From DASYRM01 sp036004405 (lineage in GTDB: Bacteria > Acidobacteriota > Vicinamibacteria > Vicinamibacterales > UBA2999): a stretch of DNA of 52,214 bases. The notes under the pieces were generated by a model. It made no database searches and was not told the DNA's origin. It saw only the letters and a program-made list of their open reading frames with translations. The stretch spans positions 1-52,214 of the forward strand of contig DASYRM010000224.1 in assembly GCA_036004405.1 (NCBI GenBank), given 5' to 3'. This document shows, piece by piece, positions 34,017-42,126 of the stretch (position 1 is its first letter; every line of letters begins with the position of its first letter). Both the position numbers and the translations under genes were made by a program.

Positions 34017-34635
34017 ATTCTTTCTTGCCGTGAAGCTTCGTCGTCAGCCGCTTGAGGGCGCGGCCAACCGCCATGCGGGCCGCGTCGGGCGTCGGCATCT
34101 CGAAGCGCTTGGCGATCTCCGCCACCGTCCACTGCGCTTCGACGCGCGCCACCACCAGTTCGCGATCGCGCATGTTCAGGTCGCCGAGCGCCTCGCGATA
34201 ATGCTGATACGCCTCGGACTGCACCGCCACTTCGAGCGGCGAGGTGCGATCCGACACCAGATCGGCCGGCAGCTCCACCGCCGCGGGATGGCGGCTCACC
34301 TTGCGGACCTCGTCACGGACGCGGTTGATGACCGATTGCCGCAGGTACGCCTGCATGGCGCCGACATGGCGCGGCTCGAAATGATCCAGGCGCCGCAGCA
34401 CGTGCAGCACGGTTTCCTGCACCAGGTCCTGCGTGTCGAGGCTGGCGCGCGCCGCCGGCGGCAGCCGCCCGTGCGCCCATCGGCGCAGGCCCGGCAGGCA
34501 GCGCTGCAGCAGGGCTTCGACCGCGTCGCGATCGCCGCCGCGTGCGCGGACGACCAGCTCGATGGTCGGTTCATCGCTGATGAGCGCGTCGTGGGGGGTG
34601 GCTGATCGGCTGGTGGCCTTGCGGGGAACGGTCAT
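34012..34635 (-). CDS. ECF-type RNA polymerase sigma factor
   Basis: A 207-residue protein (start ATG 34635; an in-frame ATG at 34659 adds eight residues). Residues about 30-110 are region 2: LVVRARGGDRDAVEALLQRCLPGLRRWA, then DTQDLVQETVLHVLRRLDHFE with the -10-recognition helix, and LRQSVINRVRDEVRKVSRHP. Region 4 is in RDRELVVARVEAQWTVAEIAKRFEMPTPDAARMAVGRALKRL, a -35-recognition HTH. No anti-sigma factor gene is next to it; instead a Ser/Thr kinase is divergently transcribed. ECF factors linked to Ser/Thr kinases (ECF43-like, activated by phosphorylation) are known, so kinase control is a reasonable inference. Confidence 0.88.
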   Translation of the reverse strand: MTVPRKATSRSATPHDALISDEPTIELVVRARGGDRDAVEALLQRCLPGLRRWAHGRLPPAARASLDTQDLVQETVLHVLRRLDHFEPRHVGAMQAYLRQSVINRVRDEVRKVSRHPAAVELPADLVSDRTSPLEVAVQSEAYQHYREALGDLNMRDRELVVARVEAQWTVAEIAKRFEMPTPDAARMAVGRALKRLTTKLHGKKES

Positions 34636-34659
34636 CGGATGTTGGCTCGCAGCAATCAT

Positions 34660-34758
34660 ACGCCCTGCTCTCCCGCTGTTCGTTACCTCGGCCGCAGTCC
34701 CGGCGGCTTCTGGGTTATAAACGGACCACGTGGTGATTCCGAACACCTTCGCCAGCTC
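34660..34758. promoter_or_regulatory. divergent promoter region between sigma factor and kinase
   Basis: The gap holds TATAAA at 34716-34721 on the plus strand, a possible -10 for the kinase gene about 37 bases upstream of its ATG. On the minus strand TATGAT (34660-34655) could be a -10 for the sigma-factor gene if it starts at 34635. Neither has a recognisable -35. Confidence 0.35.
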
Positions 34759-35640
34759 ATGCTCGGCCTGACCGTCAGCCACTACCGCATCACCGGCAAG
34801 CTCGGCACGGGCGGCATGGGCGTCGTGTACGACGCCGATGATCTCAAGCTGCCGCGCAAGGTCGCGCTCAAGTTTCTTCCCGACGAGCTGGCCGACGACC
34901 ACGACGCGGTCCGGCGTTTCGCGCGCGAAGCCTCCACCATCGCGCTCCTCAGCCACGCGAACATCTGCACCATCTTCGACGTGGACACGCACGAGGGCCG
35001 CCAGTTCATCGCCATGGAGCGCGTCGACGGCGTGACGCTCAAGATGATCCTGGCGCGCGAGGATCTCGAGCTTCCGCGCCTGCTCGACATCGCCCGGCAG
35101 ATCACGGCTGCGCTCGGCGCGGCCCACGGCAAGGGCATCGTCCACCGCGACATCAAGCCTGGCAACGTGATGGTGGCCGACGACGGCCACGTGAAGGTGC
35201 TCGATTTCGGCCTGGCGCGACAGTTCCGCATGCCCGGCGGCCAGGATGGGCTGGAGGGGTCGACGATTCCGGGCCGGCCGCTCGGGACCGCGAACTACAT
35301 GGCGCCCGAGCGGATCCTGCAGATGCCGCTCGACCCGCGCAGCGATCTCTTCTCGCTCGGCGTGATTCTGTACGAGATGGCCACGGGCCGCCTGCCCTTT
35401 GCCGGCGCCTCCCCCAGCGACACCGTCACCAACGTCCTCGATCGCGAGCCGGAGCCGCTCACGACGCTGGCGCCCGATCGTCCTGCGGCGCTCGAGCACG
35501 TCGTGATGCGGCTGCTCGCCAAGCGCGCCGCCGACCGCTACCAGAGCGCGGAGCACCTCGCCGAGGCGCTCGCGCGCATTCAGGTGCCGCCGTCCACGCT
35601 GGCGACGCGACTGCTGCGGCGGCTCCGCCCCGCGCGCTGA
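34759..35640 (+). CDS. soluble Ser/Thr protein kinase (Hanks type)
   Basis: A 293-residue protein that is almost exclusively a kinase domain. The Gly-rich loop is KLGTGGMGVVYDA, the ATP lysine Lys38 is in VALKFLP, the catalytic loop is VHRDIKPGNVMV, the Mg loop is DFGLAR and the P+1 region is GTANYMAPER. There is no transmembrane segment or sensor domain, so it is cytoplasmic. The ATG at 34759 was taken because the preceding 40 codons lie in the promoter gap. It is divergent from the ECF sigma gene by 123 bp, and the sigma factor is a likely substrate. The gene ends just before a hairpin at 35651-35674. Confidence 0.92.
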   Translation: MLGLTVSHYRITGKLGTGGMGVVYDADDLKLPRKVALKFLPDELADDHDAVRRFAREASTIALLSHANICTIFDVDTHEGRQFIAMERVDGVTLKMILAREDLELPRLLDIARQITAALGAAHGKGIVHRDIKPGNVMVADDGHVKVLDFGLARQFRMPGGQDGLEGSTIPGRPLGTANYMAPERILQMPLDPRSDLFSLGVILYEMATGRLPFAGASPSDTVTNVLDREPEPLTTLAPDRPAALEHVVMRLLAKRAADRYQSAEHLAEALARIQVPPSTLATRLLRRLRPAR

Positions 35641-35650
35641 GCATCCTGGC

Positions 35651-35674
35651 TCGTCGAAGCGCGAAGCGCGACGA
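35651..35674. terminator. hairpin between convergent genes
   Basis: TCGTCG and CGACGA arms flank a GCGCGAAGCG inner stem-loop in the 37-bp gap between the kinase gene and the first small-protein gene. No T-run is present. Confidence 0.4.
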
Positions 35675-35677
35675 CGG

Positions 35678-36010
35678 CTACCAGTCGAGACGGACTTCGG
35701 CCGGGGGCTGCGGCGGATCGACCTTGCTGCTCGGCCGCTTCGTGATCGGCACGTTCACTTGGAGAGCGTAGACCCCGTCGACCTTGACGATCTCCACTCC
35801 CTTGCGGGCACGCTCAGCCTGATCGAGCGTCGCAAATCGCATCTGCACCCGCACCGTGCCCTTCGTCAGCTTCCGTCGCTTGCTGGTGCCGACGTCGGCG
35901 AGCCGGATCGGATCGCGACCGTTCACCGATCCGGTTTCCCGCCCTTCCTTGTCTTCATACTTCACCGCGAAGTGCACGCTCTCGTTGGCGATCCATTCCC
36001 CGTAACCCAT
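35678..36010 (-). CDS. small paralogous protein 1 (MGYGEW family), 110 residues
   Basis: I do not recognise the family. It has a strong ribosome-binding site (AGGAGG, about nine bases before the ATG). The N-terminus MGYGEWIANESVH and the C-terminus PPAEVRLDW are nearly identical to those of the next gene upstream (36060-36440). In between are RDPIRLADVG, a beta-strand VRVQMRFATL, a helix DQAERARKGVEIV and YALQVNVPITKR: an alpha/beta fold, soluble, no signal peptide, no cysteines. It is last in the run that begins with the SDR gene at 43133, 49 bp after its paralogue. Its repeated termini suggest a conserved binding surface. Possible partner or substrate of the kinase-TPR protein; this is inference. 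Confidence 0.8.
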   Translation of the reverse strand: MGYGEWIANESVHFAVKYEDKEGRETGSVNGRDPIRLADVGTSKRRKLTKGTVRVQMRFATLDQAERARKGVEIVKVDGVYALQVNVPITKRPSSKVDPPQPPAEVRLDW

Positions 36011-36059
36011 GTGATATGACCTCCTCAGATCTGCCGGCCGTCCGTGGCTCGCGGTGGCG

Positions 36060-36440
36060 TCACCAGTCGATGCGAATCTCCGCCGGCGGCGCATCGTCGG
36101 GATGCTTCCGGTAGACGACCGGCACATCGAGCACCAGTTCGTACATTCCGCCGCGAGCCTGCACCTGCTGCAGGCGCGCCGCCGCCTGCTGCGCGTCCTC
36201 GGCGCGCTCGAACCGCAGCGTGACCCGGTAATGGCCGGCATGTCCCTTACGCTCACCGACCGTGTCGAGCTTGATCGGATCGCAACCGCGACACGTCCGA
36301 TCGACATGAACATCGTGGCCTGCCGTCGGGTGATGCCCACGCCCCTGTTTCGACGCCAGCGGCACCGGGGCGCCCGCCTCGTCTTCGTGGACGACCGTCC
36401 AGTGCACGCTCTCGTTCGCCAGCCACTCTCCGTAACCCAT
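36060..36440 (-). CDS. small paralogous protein 2 (MGYGEW family), 126 residues
   Basis: A tandem paralogue of the gene at 35678. It starts MGYGEWLANESVH and ends PPAEIRIDW, and shares CDPIKLDTVG, YRVTLRFERAEDAQQAA and YELVLDVPV with it. It has an insertion of about 16 residues (HHPTAGHDVHVDRTCRGC) with four His and a C-x-x-C, which could bind metal; the shorter paralogue lacks it. AGGAGG lies about six bases upstream of the ATG. It is 29 bp downstream of the kinase-TPR gene and 49 bp upstream of paralogue 1, so all three are probably one transcript. Function unknown; not a family I can name. Confidence 0.8.
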   Translation of the reverse strand: MGYGEWLANESVHWTVVHEDEAGAPVPLASKQGRGHHPTAGHDVHVDRTCRGCDPIKLDTVGERKGHAGHYRVTLRFERAEDAQQAAARLQQVQARGGMYELVLDVPVVYRKHPDDAPPAEIRIDW

Positions 36441-36469
36441 GACGCTCCTCCTCGACTCTGCCGGCCCGA

Positions 36470-39400
36470 TCAGCTGGCCGCTTTCCGCAGACCGTTCATG
36501 GCCTGCAGTTCCGGCCGTAACAGATAACGTTCGCGAAGCTCCGTCGGAACACGCTGCTGCGCCTCGTCGAGCCATCGCTGCGCTTCCTGGCGATCGGCTC
36601 GACCGGTGCCCGCGCTCTGCGCCTCGCGCGCCTCCCCACGCCAGTAGTGCACCTGCGCCCGGAGCTCGGGGCTCAGCCCGTCCATCGGCACGGCGCCGAG
36701 CGCGGCTGCCGCCGGGGCGGCGCGGCCGGCCTGCAGGTCGAGGCGCGCGAGCAGCACGCGCGCGATCGCCTCCAGCGCCGGGCGCTTCATGCGCGACGCC
36801 TGCTCCACGCTGGCGGCGACGGCCTGCGGCCCCTGCGCCCGGCGGTCAAGGCCGTCGATGAATCCCTCGTACGCCCGCGCGCCGACGCTCGCGGCGTCGG
36901 GCCACTCGTCCACCCACTTGCGGGAGGCGGCATCGAAATACGCGCGCGCGTCCTTGACCAGACCGCCCGCATAGGCGTGCTCACCGAAGGCGGCATCCAA
37001 CCGGGGCGCGATGTCGGCCGCCGAGGCCTCGGCCATCCCCTTGGCGGCCTCGAGCGCCGCGCGTGCCGCGTCGAGATCACCCATCCGGGCGCGGAGCCGT
37101 CCAAGCTCGATGTGGAGCTCCGCGAGCTTGGCACCGCCTTCGCTCGCGAGCGCCTTGTCGAACACATCCCGCGCCTGCACGTACTCCCCCATCTCCATCA
37201 GCGTGCGGCCGTCTTCGAGCAGCAGCGACGGCAGGCGGTCGCCGAGGCCGAATTCCTGTGCGATCTTCATCGCGTCGGCGAGTTTGCGGCGCGCCTCGCC
37301 CCCCTGGCCCACGAATCGATCGTGCACCGCCATCAACTGCAGGCAGAACACCTCGAGGTTGTGCTCGGATCCCAGCCTGGCCACGCGGAGAGCGCCCTCG
37401 ACGAACCGCAGACCTTCATCGGGCGGGGTCCCGTACTCGATGAGCAGCGCGCCCGCGTTGGCGCGGCTGTACGCGGCCCGCCGCCCGTCGCCGCGACGCT
37501 CGGCGGTCTCGTAGCTCTGGCGATAGTAATCGAGCGCGGTGGCGCGCTGCCCGAGCGACACGTAGGTGATGCCGAGGTTGACGAGCACCGTGCCCTCGAG
37601 CGCCGTGTTGCCCACCTGTCGCGCGTTCTCCAGCGCGCTCCTCAAGGCTTCGGCGGCGCCCTTGAGATCGTCCTCGGCGCGCGCCGAGGTGGCGAGGTAC
37701 TGGTACGCCCGCCCCACGTTGTAGGGAAGGTTCAACGACTCGAACGCGCGCAGCGCCTGCTGCGCCAGCTGGCGTCCTTCGGCCCGTTCCTGGCGCGGGC
37801 CGGTCTTCATGACATTGGACAGGCACAGCAGCGATTGCGCTTCGCCGCCGCGGGACCCGAGCGCCACGAAGGCCGACCGCGCGCGCTCGCCAAAGGCACG
37901 GGCCTGCTTGAGATCGTTCACGCGGTTGGAGTTGTACAACCGGCACAACTCCAGCGGCGGGCCGGGCGAGCGCGCGTCGAGGTCGAGCGCGGCCCGGTAG
38001 GCCACGATCGACTCGGGAATCTTGGCGCGGCGATCCAGGAATGCGGCGAGCTCGAGCCGCCCGGCGGGATCGTCGGGCGTGAGCTCGGCCAGTTCGGTGT
38101 ACAGCTGTTCCGCCTGCTCACCCTGGCGGGCTTCGGCCACGACCGCCTGCACGAACAGCCGATCGGATCGCGAGGAGCCCTCGAGGCGGGCTTCGGCACG
38201 ATCGGCCGCTTCGGCCGCGCCGTTGCGATCGCCGACGATCTGCGCCACTCGGCTCGCCCAGGCCGCCGGCAGCGGGTGCCGCGGATCGGCCTTCGCCGCG
38301 CGCGCGAACGCGTCGCGCGCCGCCGCGAACTCGCCGGCGTCGTAGGCGTTGATCCCTTCCTCGAACGCCTGCACGGCGTCGAGCGACTGAAAACGCGCGG
38401 GGCGCTCGGCGGCGCGCAGCGCCAGCCATCGGCGCGGACCGAGCCGCGCGTCGATCTGATCGGCGAGCGCGGTGATCAGGGTTGACGCCGCCTCTTTGGT
38501 GAGCGAGGACTCGATCGGCGCGGTTTCCAGCCGATCCGTCACCGAGCCCGACGCATCCTGGAGCTCGGCTCGCGCCTTCCAAGCCCCGCGGTCGTACACC
38601 AGCGTCGGCACGATCAGGATCGGCGCTCCGCTCGCGCTCCGAACCGCCTGCAGCGCCTCCGGGCCCGAGACGTCCTGTCCCGCGGCGAGGAAGCGGCGCA
38701 GCGGCTGCAGCAACTGCGGGTAGCCGGGCACGCGCACACCGACCGATTCGCGGAGCTCACGTGTGAGCGCCAGCGTCAGCCCCAGCCGGTACGGGTCCAA
38801 CGTGCGATCGCCCGTGGCGTTGACCACCGGGGCAATCGCGACGAACGTGCGCAGCGGCGGGCGCGTGATGTACCAAGCGGCGCCACCCGCAATCGCGGCC
38901 ACCACCACCGCCGCCGCGGCGAGCCGCTTCCACAGGCGGGCGCGGTCCGGTCGCGATCGCGCCCCGTGCAGGCGCGCGACGTCGATGACCGCCGTCTGGA
39001 GCTCGAGCGGAACCGAATGGCCCTGCACCTGCCGCAGCGCGCGCGCCAGCTCGCGTCCGCTCGCGAAGCGGACGCCCGGTTCCTTGTGCATCGCCCGGAA
39101 CACGAGCTGCTCGACTTCTTCCGGAATCTCCGGGCGCGCGGCCCGCAAGGGCGGCGGGGTCTCGTGGCGGATCGCGTACGACACCGCCTCGGCGTAGGCG
39201 CCCTGGAACGGCGGGTGGCCGGCGAGCATCTCGTACAACATGACGCCCACCGCCCAGACGTCGCTGTGCGTCGTGGCGGCCAGCCCGCGCAGCTGCTCCG
39301 GCGCCATGTAGGTGACGGTCCCCATCGGCGAACCGGCACTCGTGAGCTGCACGCTGCCCGCGAGCGTCGCCAGCCCGAAGTCCACGATCTTCACCGCGTC

Positions 39401-39838
39401 CTCGGTGAGGATCACGTTGCCCGGCTTGATGTCGCGATGCACGACGCCGGCGCCGTGCGCGCGCGCCAGGCCGTCGGCCACCTGCTGGGCGATGGCGAGC
39501 GCCTCGGGAACGGCGAGCGGCCCCTGCGCCAGCCGCTGCTTCAGCGTCTGCCCCTCGTAGTGGGCCATCACGATGAACAGCCGGCCGTCCTCGGTGGTCT
39601 GGATGTCGTGAACGGTGCAGATGTTCACGTGGTCGGTGGACGAGGCCGCCTGCGCTTCGCGAACGAACCGCTGCTTGGCCTCCTCGTCGTGACTCCAGTC
39701 GACCGGCAGGAACTTCAGCGCGACCAGCCGCCCCAGCTTGAGATCCCGCGCCTGATAGACGACGCCCATCGCCCCACCCCCGAGGCGGGACAGGATCTGG
39801 TACTGGGCCACGACCGAATCGATCAGTGGATCGGCCAT
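36470..39838 (-). CDS. membrane Ser/Thr protein kinase with TPR domain
   Basis: A 1122-residue protein. Residues about 13-275 are a kinase: RLGGGAMGVVY, Lys42 in VALKFLP, the catalytic loop HRDIKPGN (Asp136, Asn141), DFG at 153-155 and GTVTYMAPEQ. One membrane segment follows (LAAAAVVVAAIAGGAAWYI, about 308-327). Next is an alpha/beta region (330-465) similar in layout to TolB-N/FlgO-like domains, then more than ten TPR-like helical pairs (about 480-1090: YDAGEFAAARDAFARAAKADP, VLVNLGITYVSLGQRATALDYYRQSYE). The kinase is cytoplasmic and the TPRs would face the periplasm. Acidobacteria and Planctomycetes carry many such proteins. It directly abuts the quinone reductase gene upstream (no gap) and precedes the two small paralogues. 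Confidence 0.92.
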   Translation of the reverse strand: MADPLIDSVVAQYQILSRLGGGAMGVVYQARDLKLGRLVALKFLPVDWSHDEEAKQRFVREAQAASSTDHVNICTVHDIQTTEDGRLFIVMAHYEGQTLKQRLAQGPLAVPEALAIAQQVADGLARAHGAGVVHRDIKPGNVILTEDAVKIVDFGLATLAGSVQLTSAGSPMGTVTYMAPEQLRGLAATTHSDVWAVGVMLYEMLAGHPPFQGAYAEAVSYAIRHETPPPLRAARPEIPEEVEQLVFRAMHKEPGVRFASGRELARALRQVQGHSVPLELQTAVIDVARLHGARSRPDRARLWKRLAAAAVVVAAIAGGAAWYITRPPLRTFVAIAPVVNATGDRTLDPYRLGLTLALTRELRESVGVRVPGYPQLLQPLRRFLAAGQDVSGPEALQAVRSASGAPILIVPTLVYDRGAWKARAELQDASGSVTDRLETAPIESSLTKEAASTLITALADQIDARLGPRRWLALRAAERPARFQSLDAVQAFEEGINAYDAGEFAAARDAFARAAKADPRHPLPAAWASRVAQIVGDRNGAAEAADRAEARLEGSSRSDRLFVQAVVAEARQGEQAEQLYTELAELTPDDPAGRLELAAFLDRRAKIPESIVAYRAALDLDARSPGPPLELCRLYNSNRVNDLKQARAFGERARSAFVALGSRGGEAQSLLCLSNVMKTGPRQERAEGRQLAQQALRAFESLNLPYNVGRAYQYLATSARAEDDLKGAAEALRSALENARQVGNTALEGTVLVNLGITYVSLGQRATALDYYRQSYETAERRGDGRRAAYSRANAGALLIEYGTPPDEGLRFVEGALRVARLGSEHNLEVFCLQLMAVHDRFVGQGGEARRKLADAMKIAQEFGLGDRLPSLLLEDGRTLMEMGEYVQARDVFDKALASEGGAKLAELHIELGRLRARMGDLDAARAALEAAKGMAEASAADIAPRLDAAFGEHAYAGGLVKDARAYFDAASRKWVDEWPDAASVGARAYEGFIDGLDRRAQGPQAVAASVEQASRMKRPALEAIARVLLARLDLQAGRAAPAAAALGAVPMDGLSPELRAQVHYWRGEAREAQSAGTGRADRQEAQRWLDEAQQRVPTELRERYLLRPELQAMNGLRKAAS

Positions 39839-40819
39839 TCAGGGCAGCAACACGATTTTGCCGACGTGCGTACTCGACTCCATGAGGCGGTGGGCTTCAG
39901 CGGCGTTCGCCAATGGGAAGGTCGCGGCCACGAGCGGCTTCACGCGACCGGCCTCGACGAGCGGCCAGACCTCGCGGCGCAGCGCCTCCGCGATTCGTCC
40001 CTTCTCCTCGACGCTGCGCGCGCGCAGCGTCGACCCCGTGAGCGTGAGGCGGCGCCCGAGCACCCGGCGCAGATCGACGGCGGCCATCGGCTCGCCTTCG
40101 AGCAGGCCGATCTGGACGAGCCGGCCGTCGACGGCCAGGGCCGACAGGTTGCGGGGCACGTAGGATCCGCCCATGATGTCGAGCACGAGGTCGACGCCGC
40201 GTCCGCCGGTGTGGGCATGAACCGCGGCGACGAAGTCGGTCGTACGGTAGTTGATGGCGAGCTCGGCGCCAAGCGCCTCGCAGGCGCGGCATTTGTCGTC
40301 GGAGCCGGCGGTGGCGATGGCCCGTGCGCCGCGCGCAACCGCCATCTGGATGGCCGTCGTGCCGATCCCACTCGTGCCGCCATGAAAGAGCGCCGTCTCG
40401 CCCGCCTTCAACGCGCCGCGCTCGAAGACGTTCGTCCACACGGTGAAGAAGGTCTCCGGCATGGCCGCAGCCCCCACCAGATTCACTCCAGCCGGCACCG
40501 GCAGGCATTGCACCGCCGGGGCGACGCACCGCGACGCGTAGCCTCCGCCCGCCACGAGGGCGCAGACCATGTCCCCCGGATGCCACGTGGTGACGTCCCG
40601 GCCGACCGCGGCCACGCGCCCGGCCACCTCGAGCCCCGGCAGGTCGCTGGCCCCCGGCGGCGGCGGGTAGGCCCCCATGCGCTGCAGCACGTCGGGCCGG
40701 TTGACGCCGGCGGCCGTGACGTCGATGAGCACCTCGCCCGCGCCCGGCGCCGGGTCCGGACGCTCGACGAGGCGCAGTACCTCCGGCCCGCCCGGTTGCC
40801 CGATCTCGATGCAACGCAC
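39839..40819 (-). CDS. NADPH:quinone oxidoreductase (MDR superfamily, PIG3/QorA type)
   Basis: A 326-residue zinc-independent medium-chain dehydrogenase/reductase. Seen: VTAAGVNRPDVLQRMGAYPPPPGASDLPGLEVAGRV, the typical N-terminal GroES-like domain; PETFFTVWTNVF; the NADP-binding HGGTSGIGTTAIQMA (G-x-x-G-x-G-type); ALGAELAINY; GVDLVLDIMGGSY; and a C-terminal MESSTHVGKIVL. This matches the TIGR02824/PIG3 class, which reduces quinones or alkenals with NADPH. It lies 14 bp after the metallopeptidase-like gene, and its stop abuts the kinase ATG with no gap. The grouping with a kinase gene is unusual and may be only operon hitch-hiking. Confidence 0.92.
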   Translation of the reverse strand: MRCIEIGQPGGPEVLRLVERPDPAPGAGEVLIDVTAAGVNRPDVLQRMGAYPPPPGASDLPGLEVAGRVAAVGRDVTTWHPGDMVCALVAGGGYASRCVAPAVQCLPVPAGVNLVGAAAMPETFFTVWTNVFERGALKAGETALFHGGTSGIGTTAIQMAVARGARAIATAGSDDKCRACEALGAELAINYRTTDFVAAVHAHTGGRGVDLVLDIMGGSYVPRNLSALAVDGRLVQIGLLEGEPMAAVDLRRVLGRRLTLTGSTLRARSVEEKGRIAEALRREVWPLVEAGRVKPLVAATFPLANAAEAHRLMESSTHVGKIVLLP

Positions 40820-40833
40820 CAGATCCCCCGCTG

Positions 40834-42126
40834 CTACCGGCCGGCCTCGGCCAGCCCCGACGGCAGGCGCGGCGACGACAGCAGCGCCGTGAACGCCGGC
40901 CAGCGCTTCGACGCGTCACCGCCGGATTGGGCGTCGATGTACTGCGCCACCATGTCCTTGCCCAGGTTGTAGTTGATCACGTAGCTGCGGTACTGGTCGA
41001 TGAACCGCACGCGCTGCGTCGCCCGCGCCGTGGAGTAGAGCCCGTAGCGCTCGAGCCACGCCGTGGCGCCGGCGGCGTCGATCTCGCCGTCGATGTAGCG
41101 GCGCGCGGCCTCGTTGCCCGCGTAGGACAGACGATCGACGAGCCCCATCACGTCGTAGTACTTCGCCGCGGCCGCTGGGTTGAGACCGGCGGCGGGAAAG
41201 ATCACGTCGCGTTCGAGCGTCAGCCGGTCCGCCGGCGGAAACGCCACGTCGATGCCGAAGTTTGCCGTCCCCTCGGCGATGAGCGACTGCGGCGAGAACA
41301 GCGCGTACACCTGGAACTCGGGCCAGCCGCGGTCGCGCACCAGCGTCTTCTCGAGCAGGACGTTGTAGACGTGATGGCCCGGATACCCCTCGTGGCACGC
41401 CAGATCGACGGCACGGTCGGCGAAGATCGGGAGGTCGGTGTTCACCTGGATCAGGCTGCGATAGTGACCTTGATACCAGTTGTAGCCGCTCCAGCTCTTG
41501 TTGGTCACGTATTCAACGGTGAAGCTTTCGTCCGGCGGCAGGTCCACGTGCAACAGCGTGCGACGCCGGCACGCATCGATGGCCGCCTTGAACGTCGCGT
41601 CGAGCCGGGCCGGCGGGATGACGAAGGCGTCGCGGAAGCGCGTGTAGCGGTCGAGCAACGGGCCCGGTCCGGGCAGGAGCTGTTCGAGCTGCGCCAGCAC
41701 GCGCTCGAACTCGCTGGCGTCGTGGTGCGGCGCGACGGCGTCGTACAGCGCTTTCGATTCCTCGTCGAACGTGAGCCTTTTCCCCCCGAGCATCGCCACG
41801 CGGGTTCGCAGCGCCTCGACCTGACGGGTGAGATAGCGGTGCCGCAGGGTGACCAGCGGATCGGCATCCTCGGGCAACGCGGCGGCCAGCCTGCCCGCGA
41901 CGGTCGCCGCCTCGGCGTCGATCTCGGCCAGCGGCCGCTTGACGGCGGCCGTGCGCCACTCCGGCGGGCCGTAAAAAGCGTCCACGTAGTCGGAGTCGTG
42001 CTGCCCCACGGCCAGGACCAGCTTGACGTATTGCTCGGCGAGCGGCTGCATCTGGTTCGTCTCCGGGACCGCGCACGCCGACGCGGCCAGCAGTGCGGCG
42101 CCGAGCCCTGCGCGGCGCCGCCTCAT
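40834..42126 (-). CDS. exported DUF885-like metallopeptidase homologue
   Basis: A 430-residue protein. The N-terminus (RRRRAGLGAALLAASACAVPE) is a signal peptide with a weak lipobox (A-S-A-Cys18), so it may be a lipoprotein. CHEGYPGHHVYNVLLEK carries the H-E-x-x-P-G-H-H metal motif typical of DUF885 proteins, and SLIAEGTANFGIDVAF supplies the downstream Glu. The helical surroundings (LDATFKAAIDACRRR, KYYDVMGLVDRLSYAGNEAARRYIDGEI) fit the gluzincin-like, M3/M32-related fold. Activity is inferred from the motif; DUF885 proteins are usually longer (about 550-600), so this is a shorter variant. The ATG overlaps the stop of the SDR gene by four bases. Confidence 0.8.
   Translation of the reverse strand: MRRRRAGLGAALLAASACAVPETNQMQPLAEQYVKLVLAVGQHDSDYVDAFYGPPEWRTAAVKRPLAEIDAEAATVAGRLAAALPEDADPLVTLRHRYLTRQVEALRTRVAMLGGKRLTFDEESKALYDAVAPHHDASEFERVLAQLEQLLPGPGPLLDRYTRFRDAFVIPPARLDATFKAAIDACRRRTLLHVDLPPDESFTVEYVTNKSWSGYNWYQGHYRSLIQVNTDLPIFADRAVDLACHEGYPGHHVYNVLLEKTLVRDRGWPEFQVYALFSPQSLIAEGTANFGIDVAFPPADRLTLERDVIFPAAGLNPAAAAKYYDVMGLVDRLSYAGNEAARRYIDGEIDAAGATAWLERYGLYSTARATQRVRFIDQYRSYVINYNLGKDMVAQYIDAQSGGDASKRWPAFTALLSSPRLPSGLAEAGR

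Noticed and set aside
34660..35556. Extension of the sigma factor to about 514 residues
   Set aside because: It is antisense to the kinase gene, and the extra sequence has composition typical of reverse-strand shadows.
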